6,186 nt of DNA. Source: an uncultured beta proteobacterium (GTDB taxonomy: Bacteria; Pseudomonadota; Gammaproteobacteria; Burkholderiales; Burkholderiaceae_C). Under the pieces are notes generated by a model. It was given only the letters and a program-made list of their open reading frames with translations, did not search any database and had not been told where the DNA came from. Positions 1 through 5,691 of this stretch are shown here, one piece after another (the stretch's first letter is position 1; each line of letters starts with the position of its first letter). The DNA lies in assembly GCA_903840825.1 (NCBI GenBank), contig CAIMHL010000410.1, positions 1 to 6,186 on the forward strand. Reading direction: 5' to 3'. The position numbers were made by a program, and so were the translations under genes.

Positions 1-1100
1 GGGTTATCGGCATGACCGAATTGGCCCTTGAGCTGGCCGTTGATCCTGCGCAGCAAGATTATCTGAGTCTGGTCAAAAGTTCGGCAGAGGCCTTGATGGT
101 CGTCATTAACGATATTTTGGACATTTCAAAAATCGAGGCTGGACGCGTGGACATTGAGTCCATTGAGTTTTCTTTAACCGATGTGCTCCAGCAATGCCTG
201 AGGCCGGTAGAAGCCATGGCCAGAAAAAAGGGCCTGTCGTTCGAGCTGATCTTAAGCCCCGGCCTGCCAGACCACGTCATGGGCGACCCCACCCGGCTGC
301 GCCAGTTGCTTTTCAACCTGTGCGACAACGCCTTGAAATTTACCCACGCGGGCCGCGTGACCGTGCACGTCTCAAGTGCGCCGGTCATCGCCGATGGTTT
401 CGATTTGACGGTGGCGGTTACCGACACTGGCATTGGTATTGCCGCTGACCAGCAAAGCACCGTGTTTGAGCTCTTTAGCCAGGCTGATGCGGGGACCACC
501 CGCAAATATGGCGGCAGTGGCTTGGGTTTAACCATCAGTTTGAAACTGGCGGCGCTGATGGGCGGGCAAATTTCGCTGGACAGTGTGCCCGGCCAAGGCA
601 GTACCTTTACCGTTCAAATCCGACTGCTCGTGCCACAAGGGGTTCAGCCGGCCGAGGTGTTGCCTGCACCGGCACTTGCCCAATTGCCTGTGGCGGCGCC
701 GCTAATGCCAAGCTTTTTTCAGGTGATGCTGGTGGAAGACAACCCAGTGAACCAGATTTTGTGCAGAGTTATTTTGAAGAAACTTGGCCACACCGTGGTG
801 GTCGCCAACCACGGCCAGGAGGCTTTGGACCTGTTTGACAAGCAGCATTGGGATGTCATTTTGATGGACATGCAAATGCCCGTGTTGGACGGACTCGACG
901 CCACCCGCGCTATTCGGGCCCTGGAGTTACCCGGCCAGCACACCCCCATTGTGGCCATGACTGCCAATGCCATGGAGAGCGATCGCCAGCTTTGTCTGGA
1001 GGCCGGCATGGACGATTACCTCTCCAAGCCCTTCAAGTTTGGCGAGTTGCAAGCCATTCTTGAGAAAGCGGTTGGGCAAAATTTGCTATCTGACGCCTAA
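1..1100 (+). CDS. Hybrid sensor histidine kinase, C-terminal part (HisKA end, HATPase_c, receiver)
   Basis: Partial: the frame is open to the left edge (first full codon at base 3, reading V-I-G before the Met at 12), so that Met is internal. V-I-G-M-T-E-L is the sequence that normally follows the HisKA H-box, so the autophosphorylated His should lie about ten residues outside the window. Numbering from the Met at 12: the second HisKA helix runs to about residue 45 (ends DISKIEAGR). HATPase_c spans about 92-206, with N-box N102/N106, G1 box DTGIG at 138-142, F-box near 152-155 and G2 box GGSGLGL at 167-173. A Pro/Ala-rich linker covers about 208-234. The receiver domain spans about 237-355, with acidic pair E242/D243, phospho-acceptor D286 in the LMDMQMP motif, T317 and K339. 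All visible catalytic residues are intact. No HPt domain follows, so phosphate would pass to a separate HPt protein or the receiver acts internally. The signal sensed is unknown because the input domain is missing. The stop lies 35 bases before xseB. Confidence 0.93.
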   Translation, partial: VIGMTELALELAVDPAQQDYLSLVKSSAEALMVVINDILDISKIEAGRVDIESIEFSLTDVLQQCLRPVEAMARKKGLSFELILSPGLPDHVMGDPTRLRQLLFNLCDNALKFTHAGRVTVHVSSAPVIADGFDLTVAVTDTGIGIAADQQSTVFELFSQADAGTTRKYGGSGLGLTISLKLAALMGGQISLDSVPGQGSTFTVQIRLLVPQGVQPAEVLPAPALAQLPVAAPLMPSFFQVMLVEDNPVNQILCRVILKKLGHTVVVANHGQEALDLFDKQHWDVILMDMQMPVLDGLDATRAIRALELPGQHTPIVAMTANAMESDRQLCLEAGMDDYLSKPFKFGELQAILEKAVGQNLLSDA

Positions 1101-1135
1101 AATAGGCCTCTTTTGATGCACGGAATTCACGCCCT

Positions 1136-1372
1136 ATGGCCACTTCTCCCAAAACGGTTGTCACGTCCCCTGTCAGTTATGAGGCTGCTTTGCTGGAGCT
1201 TGAGCAACTGGTCGCGCGGATTGAGGCGGGTGACATGCCGCTGGAGCAGTTGCTCAGCCAATACCAGCGGGGCGCTGAGCTCCTGAAATTTTGCCGTGAA
1301 CGGCTTGAAAAAGTGGAAGACCAAATCAAGGTGCTAGACCAGGGTGCCCTCAAAACATGGACCCCCGAGTGA
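1136..1372 (+). CDS. xseB: Exodeoxyribonuclease VII small subunit
   Basis: Encodes 78 residues, the usual size for XseB. The family pattern is clear: S-Y-E-A-A-L-L-E-L-E-Q-L-V at about 14-26, then R-I-E-A-G-D-M-P-L-E-Q at 28-38, and a second helix with Y-Q-R-G and a long charged run at 43-70. XseB forms a helical hairpin; several copies bind each XseA to make exonuclease VII, which degrades single-stranded DNA to oligonucleotides in the cytoplasm. No xseA is in the window; in most genomes it lies elsewhere. The start at 1136 is the only ATG in frame after the stop codon at 1103-1105. It has only a weak Shine-Dalgarno match (CGGA at 1121-1124). The 3' end overlaps ispA by 16 bases, which suggests co-transcription and translational coupling. 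The order xseB-ispA-dxs is also found in Escherichia coli. Confidence 0.93.
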   Translation: MATSPKTVVTSPVSYEAALLELEQLVARIEAGDMPLEQLLSQYQRGAELLKFCRERLEKVEDQIKVLDQGALKTWTPE

Positions 1373-2310
1373 GCGCGCTGCCCTTTGACCTGCATGCCTG
1401 GAGCAATGCGCACTTGTTGCGTGTCGAGCAGGCCCTCTCGCAGTGGGTCAGCACCGAAACGCCGACAGGCGTTGATCACGGCGCTCCGGCTGCGCTGGTG
1501 GCAGCGATGCGCTACGCCGTGCTGGACGGCGGCAAGCGCTTGCGCCCGCTCTTGGTGATGGCTGCTTTTGAGGCCACCCAAGCCGAGCCTTCCGAGGACG
1601 TTCCCACCGCCGAGGCAGCCCTGCGGGCGGCTTGCGCCGTCGAGCTGATCCATGCCTATTCTTTGGTCCACGACGACATGCCGTGCATGGACAACGACGT
1701 GCTGCGCCGGGGTAAACCGACCGTGCACGTTCAATTTGGCGAGGCCAGTGCCTTGCTGGCGGGAGATGCCTTGCAGGCACTGGCCTTTGAGTTGCTGACG
1801 CCTGGCAGTGAGGTGGTTTCTGAGCGCCGTCAGGCTAGTTTGTGCCGCCAACTGGCCCGCGCTGCAGGCAGCGCCGGCATGGCGGGTGGGCAGGCGATAG
1901 ATCTGGCCAGTGTGGGGCATGCACTCTCAGAGCACCAGTTGCGCGACATGCACCGCCTCAAAACCGGGGCTTTGCTCCAAGCCAGCGTGATGATGGGGGC
2001 CACCTGTGGCCAACCCACACCAGCTGCCTTGGCCGCTTTAGAGGTGTATGGCGCTGCCGTGGGCTTGGCGTTTCAGGTCGTGGATGATATTTTGGATGTC
2101 ACCGCTGATTCCGCCACACTGGGCAAGACTGCTGGCAAAGACGCCGACCAAGACAAGCCCACCTATGTGTCCATTCTTGGCTTGGAGCGCTCGCAGGCTT
2201 ACGCCCAAGAGTTGCTGGCTCAGGCACTGGGCGCTTTGGAGGGTAGTGGCTTAGCGCAAACCCGGGCTTTGGCTGGTTTGGCTAAGATGGTGGTTAACCG
2301 TTCGAGCTGA
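1357..2310 (+). CDS. ispA: Farnesyl diphosphate synthase (short-chain polyprenyl synthase)
   Basis: Encodes 317 residues, slightly longer than E. coli IspA. It adds two isopentenyl diphosphate units, to dimethylallyl and then geranyl diphosphate, giving farnesyl diphosphate for ubiquinone, undecaprenyl phosphate and other isoprenoids; cytosolic. Visible motifs are G-G-K-R-L-R-P at 58-64 (IPP/diphosphate binding), the first aspartate-rich motif D106-D107-x4-D112 followed by L-R-R-G-K at 116-120, K202-T203 with Q240 before the second aspartate motif D243-D244-I-L-D247, and a K-D-x(4)-K-P-T-Y segment at 261-270. The DDx4D spacing, with two extra residues, and the H-A-Y-S-L-V-H context match bacterial farnesyl-type enzymes rather than octaprenyl synthases. 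Product length is inferred from this. The start is uncertain: the ATG at 1357 lies inside xseB, and a GTG at 1369 in the same frame would give a GTGA four-base overlap with the xseB stop. Neither has a good Shine-Dalgarno sequence. Co-transcription with xseB is likely. Confidence 0.95.
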   Translation: MDPRVSALPFDLHAWSNAHLLRVEQALSQWVSTETPTGVDHGAPAALVAAMRYAVLDGGKRLRPLLVMAAFEATQAEPSEDVPTAEAALRAACAVELIHAYSLVHDDMPCMDNDVLRRGKPTVHVQFGEASALLAGDALQALAFELLTPGSEVVSERRQASLCRQLARAAGSAGMAGGQAIDLASVGHALSEHQLRDMHRLKTGALLQASVMMGATCGQPTPAALAALEVYGAAVGLAFQVVDDILDVTADSATLGKTAGKDADQDKPTYVSILGLERSQAYAQELLAQALGALEGSGLAQTRALAGLAKMVVNRSS

Positions 2311-2335
2311 ATCTGAGTTGGCACGCGGTAAGAAT

Positions 2336-2397
2336 TTTAGGTAAAAAGGCTGCTAAAGCAATTGCAACGTGCTTAAGCAGCTATAAAAAATATAGCT
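2336..2397. repeat. Palindromic two-hairpin element, probable interspersed repeat, before dxs
   Basis: Two adjoining inverted repeats are seen. The first has 12-base arms GCTGCTAAAGCA (2349-2360) and TGCTTAAGCAGC (2370-2381), with one mismatch and a 9-base spacer. The second has perfect 7-base arms AGCTATA (2379-2385) and TATAGCT (2391-2397) around five A residues. They share the bases AGC at 2379-2381, so full pairing of both at once is not possible. The preceding TTTAGGTAAAAA (2338-2346 and flanks) together with the hairpins resembles, from memory, a short palindromic repeat scattered through Comamonadaceae intergenic regions. That identity is not proven here because only one copy lies in the window, and the left boundary is a guess. 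There is no T-run after either hairpin, so neither is a normal intrinsic terminator for ispA. Confidence 0.6.
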
Positions 2398-2398
2398 T

Positions 2399-4297
2399 AT
2401 GTCAAATAACTCGACCCCGTTACTCAACACCATCAACGACCCCGCTGACCTGCGCCTGTTGCAGCGCACCCAGTTGGCCGCGTTGGCGACCGAGCTGCGC
2501 GCCTACGTGCTCAGCAGTGTGTCCAAAACCGGCGGGCACCTGAGTTCTAACCTGGGCACGGTCGAGTTGACGGTGGCGCTGCACTATGTGTTCAACACTC
2601 CGCATGACCGCGTGGTATGGGATGTGGGCCACCAAACCTACCCACACAAAATTTTGACCGGGCGGCGCGAGCGCATGGACTCGCTGCGCCAGTTGGGCGG
2701 CTTGAGTGGTTTCCCCCAGCGCGCGGAGAGTGATTACGACGCCTTTGGCACCGCGCACTCCAGCACCTCCATATCAGCCGCTTTGGGCATGGCGCTGGCA
2801 GCCAAAATCAAAGGCGAAGAGCGCCACGCCATTGCGGTGATTGGCGACGGCGCGCTCACTGCCGGCATGGCGTTTGAGGCGCTCAACAACGCCGGGGTGG
2901 CCGACTGCAACCTGCTGGTCATCTTGAATGACAACGACATGAGCATCAGCCCCCCCGTGGGCGCGCTGAACCGCTACCTGGCCAAGCTCATGAGCGGCCA
3001 GTTTTACGCAGCCGCCAAAAACGCCGGCAAAACCGTGCTCAAAGGCGCGCCACCGCTGTTTGAGCTGGCCAAGCGTATTGAAGAGCACGCCAAAGGCATG
3101 GTGGTGCCGGCCACCTTGTTTGAGAAATTTGGCTTCAACTACATCGGCCCCATTGATGGGCACGACCTGGAGTCGCTCATCCCGACGCTAGAGAACATCA
3201 AGCAACTCAAAGGCCCTCAGTTTTTGCATGTGGTGACCAAAAAAGGCCAAGGCTACAAACTGGCCGAGGCGGACCCCGTGGCCTACCACGGCCCGGGTAA
3301 GTTTGACCCCGCCATTGGGCTGCAAAAATCCAGCACACCCACCAAGCAAACGTTCACCCATGTTTTTGGCGACTGGCTGTGCGACATGGCGGCGCACGAT
3401 GGGCGTCTGGTGGGCATCACCCCGGCCATGCGCGAGGGCTCGGGCATGGTGGCGTTTGAGAAACGTTTCCCTGAGCGGTATTTTGATGTGGGCATTGCTG
3501 AGCAGCACGCGGTGACCTTTGCCGCCGGCTTGGCCTGCGAAGGTTTGAAGCCCGTGGTGGCGATTTATTCGACCTTTCTGCAGCGCGCCTACGACCAGTT
3601 GATCCACGACGTGGCGATTCAAAACCTGCCCGTGGTGTTTGCGCTGGACCGCGCCGGGCTGGTGGGCGCGGACGGTGCCACCCACGCCGGGGCCTACGAC
3701 ATTCCCTTCTTGCGCTGCATTCCCAATATGAGTGTGGCCTGCCCGGCCGATGAAAACGAGTGCCGCCAGCTGCTCTCTAGCGCCTACGCGCAAGACCACC
3801 CGGTGGCCGTGCGTTACCCGCGTGGCGCGGGGGCAGGGGTGGCGATGCAGCCTGGCCTGGAGGCGCTGCCCCTAGGCAAAGGTGAGATCAGGCGAACGGG
3901 CAAGGGCGTGGCTATTCTTGCCTTTGGCACGCTGCTTTACCCCGCCTTGCAAGTGGCGCAGACGCTGGGCTGCACGGTGGTGAATATGCGTTGGGCCAAG
4001 CCGCTGGATGTGGACTTGCTGCTGCAAGTGGCCGCCGAGCACGAGGGCCTGGTCACCCTTGAAGATGGCGCGGTAATGGGCGGCGCAGGCAGCGCAGTGC
4101 TGGAAGCGCTGGCAGCTGCCGGGTTGTCTAAACCTGTGCTGCAGCTCGGGCTGCCCGATGTCTTTATTGAGCACGGCGACCCTGCCGTGCTGATGGCCTT
4201 GCAGGGTTTGGATGCCTCCGGTATTGAAGCAGCGGTTGTCAAACGGTTTGGGGCTTTGCTTAACTCGGCCCGGCCTGTGCTCAAGGCTGTCGCGTAA
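2399..4297 (+). CDS. dxs: 1-Deoxy-D-xylulose-5-phosphate synthase
   Basis: Encodes 632 residues, full length for Dxs. It condenses pyruvate and glyceraldehyde-3-phosphate to 1-deoxy-D-xylulose-5-phosphate with loss of CO2, using thiamine diphosphate and Mg2+. This is the first step of the MEP isoprenoid pathway and also feeds thiamine and pyridoxal synthesis. Domains: N-terminal thiamine-diphosphate domain about 15-300, pyrimidine-binding domain about 315-480, transketolase C-terminal domain about 490-625. Visible residues are H47 in T-G-G-H-L, the cofactor motif starting G-D-G-A (149-152) and reaching N179, H297 in A-Y-H-G-P-G, the catalytic glutamate E368 in G-I-A-E-Q-H, R418, D425 and H429; spacing agrees with the E. 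coli enzyme shifted by two. ATG 2399 is the only plausible start, because an in-frame TAG sits at 2393-2395 and no other start codon precedes the conserved N-terminus. No Shine-Dalgarno sequence is seen; a palindromic element occupies that position. The gap to ispA is 88 bases, so dxs may be on the same transcript. Confidence 0.97.
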   Translation: MSNNSTPLLNTINDPADLRLLQRTQLAALATELRAYVLSSVSKTGGHLSSNLGTVELTVALHYVFNTPHDRVVWDVGHQTYPHKILTGRRERMDSLRQLGGLSGFPQRAESDYDAFGTAHSSTSISAALGMALAAKIKGEERHAIAVIGDGALTAGMAFEALNNAGVADCNLLVILNDNDMSISPPVGALNRYLAKLMSGQFYAAAKNAGKTVLKGAPPLFELAKRIEEHAKGMVVPATLFEKFGFNYIGPIDGHDLESLIPTLENIKQLKGPQFLHVVTKKGQGYKLAEADPVAYHGPGKFDPAIGLQKSSTPTKQTFTHVFGDWLCDMAAHDGRLVGITPAMREGSGMVAFEKRFPERYFDVGIAEQHAVTFAAGLACEGLKPVVAIYSTFLQRAYDQLIHDVAIQNLPVVFALDRAGLVGADGATHAGAYDIPFLRCIPNMSVACPADENECRQLLSSAYAQDHPVAVRYPRGAGAGVAMQPGLEALPLGKGEIRRTGKGVAILAFGTLLYPALQVAQTLGCTVVNMRWAKPLDVDLLLQVAAEHEGLVTLEDGAVMGGAGSAVLEALAAAGLSKPVLQLGLPDVFIEHGDPAVLMALQGLDASGIEAAVVKRFGALLNSARPVLKAVA

Positions 4298-4320
4298 GTA
4301 CTTTCATGTTTTCTTGAATG

Positions 4321-4338
4321 TTGTGAAATTTTTTACAA
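4321..4338. other. AT-rich inverted repeat after dxs
   Basis: TTGTGAAA (4321-4328) and TTTTACAA (4331-4338) pair over eight positions with one G-T wobble around a two-base spacer. It lies 23 bases past the dxs stop and about 40 bases before a -10-like box. It lacks a GC-rich stem and a following T-run, so it is a poor intrinsic terminator. It could be an operator for the downstream TRAP gene or chance in AT-rich sequence. No other convincing dxs terminator is visible. Confidence 0.25.
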
Positions 4339-4357
4339 CGAGGGAAAACCCCTGAAT

Positions 4358-4383
4358 TTGGCAGGGTGGCAAGTTTCTACAAT
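4358..4383 (+). promoter_or_regulatory. Candidate sigma-70 promoter for the TRAP binding protein gene
   Basis: TACAAT at 4378-4383 is a good -10 match, five of six bases, 78 bases before the downstream ATG. The nearest -35-like box, TTGGCA at 4358-4363, is only 14 bases away, shorter than the usual 16-18, so either the -35 contact is poor or an activator is needed. The expected transcript start near 4390 would leave a leader of about 70 bases. I checked for sigma-54 GG-N10-GC spacing here and it does not fit. Position is supported by the following gene having its own strong ribosome binding site after a 164-base gap. Confidence 0.4.
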
Positions 4384-4448
4384 AGCGCGTGACTTCAATT
4401 GGTCATCGTCATGCAGTTGTGTATGTCGAGCTTGCTAAATCCCTTTTC

Positions 4449-4453
4449 AGGAG
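4449..4453 (+). promoter_or_regulatory. Ribosome binding site that fixes the TRAP binding protein start
   Basis: AGGAG lies eight bases before the ATG at 4462. This places the start there rather than at the earlier in-frame TTG at 4399 or ATG at 4411, both of which would put extra residues before an intact signal peptide. Confidence 0.85.
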
Positions 4454-4461
4454 TAAATGTC

Positions 4462-5544
4462 ATGGATCGTCGTTCCATTATCAAGAACGCTGGCATTGCC
4501 GGCGTTTTGGCCGCAGGTGCTGCACCCGCCGTACATGCACAGACCGCCAACATTCGCTGGCGCCTGGCTTCGAGCTTCCCTAAAGCTCTGGACACTATTT
4601 TTGGTGCCGCAGATGATTTCGCCAAAAAAGTGGGCGAAATGTCCGGTGGCAAATTCACCATCACCACCCACGCTGGCGGCGAGTTGATGCCCGCTTTTGG
4701 CGTGGTGGACGGTGTGCAAAACGGCACTGTTGAAATGGCCCACACGGCACCGTACTACTTCCACGGCAAAGACGAGACTTTTGCTTTGGGTTGCGCGATT
4801 CCTTTTGGCCTGAACAGCCGCCAGATGACCGCCTGGATGTACCAAGGCAACGGCGGCAAACTGATGCGTGAGTTTTACGCCAAGTACAACATCGTGAACT
4901 TCCCCATGGGCAACACAGGTGCTCAGATGGGTGGCTTTTACCGCAAAGAAATCAAATCGGTTAAAGACATCAAGGGCATGAAGTTCCGCATCGGCGGCTT
5001 TGCTGGTCGCGTCTTTGAGCGTATGGGTGGCGTACCGCAAAATATTCCTGGCGGCGAAATCTACACCGCACTCGAAAAAGGCACGATTGATGCAGCCGAG
5101 TGGGTGGGACCGTATGACGACCAAAAACTGGGCCTCAACAAAGTGGCGCCGTTTTACTACTACCCCGGTTGGTGGGAGGGTGGTCCTCAGCTCGATTTGT
5201 TCATCAACGATAAAGCCTTTGCTGGCCTGTCGGCAGAAAACAAGGTCATTGTTGAATGTGCTGCCGCCTATGCGCACACCGAGATGCAAGCCAAATACGA
5301 TGCGCGTAACCCAGCGGCCTTGAAGCAGTTGGTGGGTGCCAAGACCAAGGTCTTGCCTTTCCCCAAAGACGTGCTCGATTTGGCGTTTAAAGAGTCTATG
5401 GCTCTGTACGGCGAGATCAGCGCCAAGAACCCCAACTGGAAGAAAGTGTATGACGACTACTCTGCCTTCCGTAAAGACCAGAACCTGTGGTTCCGCTTTA
5501 CTGAAGCGCGTTTTGATGGCTTCATGCAAGCGCAGAAACTGTAA
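4462..5544 (+). CDS. TRAP transporter solute-binding protein, DctP family, TakP-like
   Basis: Encodes 360 residues from the ATG at 4462. The N-terminus M-D-R-R-S-I-I-K, a hydrophobic stretch to about 20 and a V-H-A/Q site after residue 26 form a signal peptide with a twin-arginine motif, suggesting Tat export to the periplasm. The mature protein matches the DctP family branch containing Rhodobacter sphaeroides TakP (2-oxoacids) and Thermus lactate-binding relatives. Candidate ligand residues by position and context are Y98/Y99, N151 and Q155 in G-N-T-G-A-Q-M-G-G, R176 in M-K-F-R-I-G-G (the family's carboxylate-binding Arg), and E213-W214 in A-A-E-W-V-G-P. In TakP the equivalents, as I recall them, bind pyruvate and a Na+ ion. 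A 2-oxoacid or 2-hydroxyacid ligand is therefore likely but not proven; other members of this branch were annotated for mannitol or chloroaromatic acids. The gene has its own candidate promoter and ends at a strong terminator. The permease gene to the right faces it. Confidence 0.92.
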   Translation: MDRRSIIKNAGIAGVLAAGAAPAVHAQTANIRWRLASSFPKALDTIFGAADDFAKKVGEMSGGKFTITTHAGGELMPAFGVVDGVQNGTVEMAHTAPYYFHGKDETFALGCAIPFGLNSRQMTAWMYQGNGGKLMREFYAKYNIVNFPMGNTGAQMGGFYRKEIKSVKDIKGMKFRIGGFAGRVFERMGGVPQNIPGGEIYTALEKGTIDAAEWVGPYDDQKLGLNKVAPFYYYPGWWEGGPQLDLFINDKAFAGLSAENKVIVECAAAYAHTEMQAKYDARNPAALKQLVGAKTKVLPFPKDVLDLAFKESMALYGEISAKNPNWKKVYDDYSAFRKDQNLWFRFTEARFDGFMQAQKL

Positions 5545-5565
5545 TCAGACAGTTTTCTGACTGAT

Positions 5566-5595
5566 AAAAAAACCCGCGTCAAGCGGGTTTTTTTT
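5566..5595. terminator. Bidirectional intrinsic terminator after the TRAP binding protein gene
   Basis: Stem CCCGC (5573-5577) and GCGGG (5583-5587) with loop GTCAA, flanked by seven A residues on the left (5566-5572) and eight T residues on the right (5588-5595). The A and T runs extend the pairing to 12 base pairs. It starts 21 bases past the stop at 5544. The T-run serves the + strand, and the A-run would supply a U-run for transcripts from the right. Confidence 0.93.
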
Positions 5596-5621
5596 GGTCT
5601 GCCTTCTTATGAGGGTGGCAT

Positions 5622-5642
5622 AAAAAAAGGGCCCGAAGGCCC
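5622..5642 (-). terminator. Intrinsic terminator of the TRAP permease gene
   Basis: On the - strand a GGGCC/GGCCC stem (5629-5633 with 5638-5642) closes a TTCG tetraloop and is followed by seven T residues (complement of 5622-5628). This is a classic rho-independent signal 50 bases past the permease stop codon. On the + strand there is no T-run, so it acts mainly on leftward transcription. Confidence 0.9.
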
Positions 5643-5653
5643 TGTTTAGGTTG

Positions 5654-5673
5654 GCAAGGCATGGCTGCCTTGC
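5654..5673. other. Perfect 8-base hairpin in the permease 3' untranslated region
   Basis: GCAAGGCA (5654-5661) and TGCCTTGC (5666-5673) pair perfectly around a TGGC loop. It sits between the permease stop codon and its terminator hairpin, and has no T-run on either strand. It may protect the mRNA 3' end or be incidental. Confidence 0.45.
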
Positions 5674-5691
5674 TTGGCCTATTTGCACGCC

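Noticed and set aside
1060..1103. Promoter for xseB (TTGAGA or TTGGGC with TGCTAT or TAAAAT)
   Set aside because: No pair combines good hexamers with normal spacing; the best -10, TAAAAT at 1098-1103, is 20 bases from TTGGGC.
1095..1114. GCCTA / TAGGC inverted repeat with AAA loop followed by CTCTTTT at the end of the kinase gene, as a terminator
   Set aside because: Only a five-base stem that includes the stop codon and an interrupted T-run; too weak to call. It may still reduce read-through into xseB.
2318..2346. Promoter for dxs: TTGGCA at 2318-2323 with a box 17 bases later
   Set aside because: The corresponding -10 position reads GTAAAA, a poor match, and lies at the edge of the palindromic element.
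3188..3799. Long open frame on the - strand opposite dxs
   Set aside because: It runs antisense to the conserved catalytic part of dxs and shows no protein features; explained by codon bias in high-GC coding sequence.
4358..4383. Sigma-54 promoter before the TRAP binding protein gene
   Set aside because: GG doublets at 4360 and 4368 do not have a GC doublet at the required ten-base distance.
4298..4461. Riboswitch or small RNA in the gap between dxs and the TRAP gene
   Set aside because: No thiamine diphosphate or other recognisable aptamer core is seen; only short weak pairings such as CCCTG (4350-4354) with CAGGG (4362-4366).
4447..5529. A 360-codon open frame on the - strand opposite the TRAP binding protein gene
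   Set aside because: Its translation resembles no family I know, it has no ribosome binding site, and it mirrors a well-supported gene; it is a shadow of the codon pattern.
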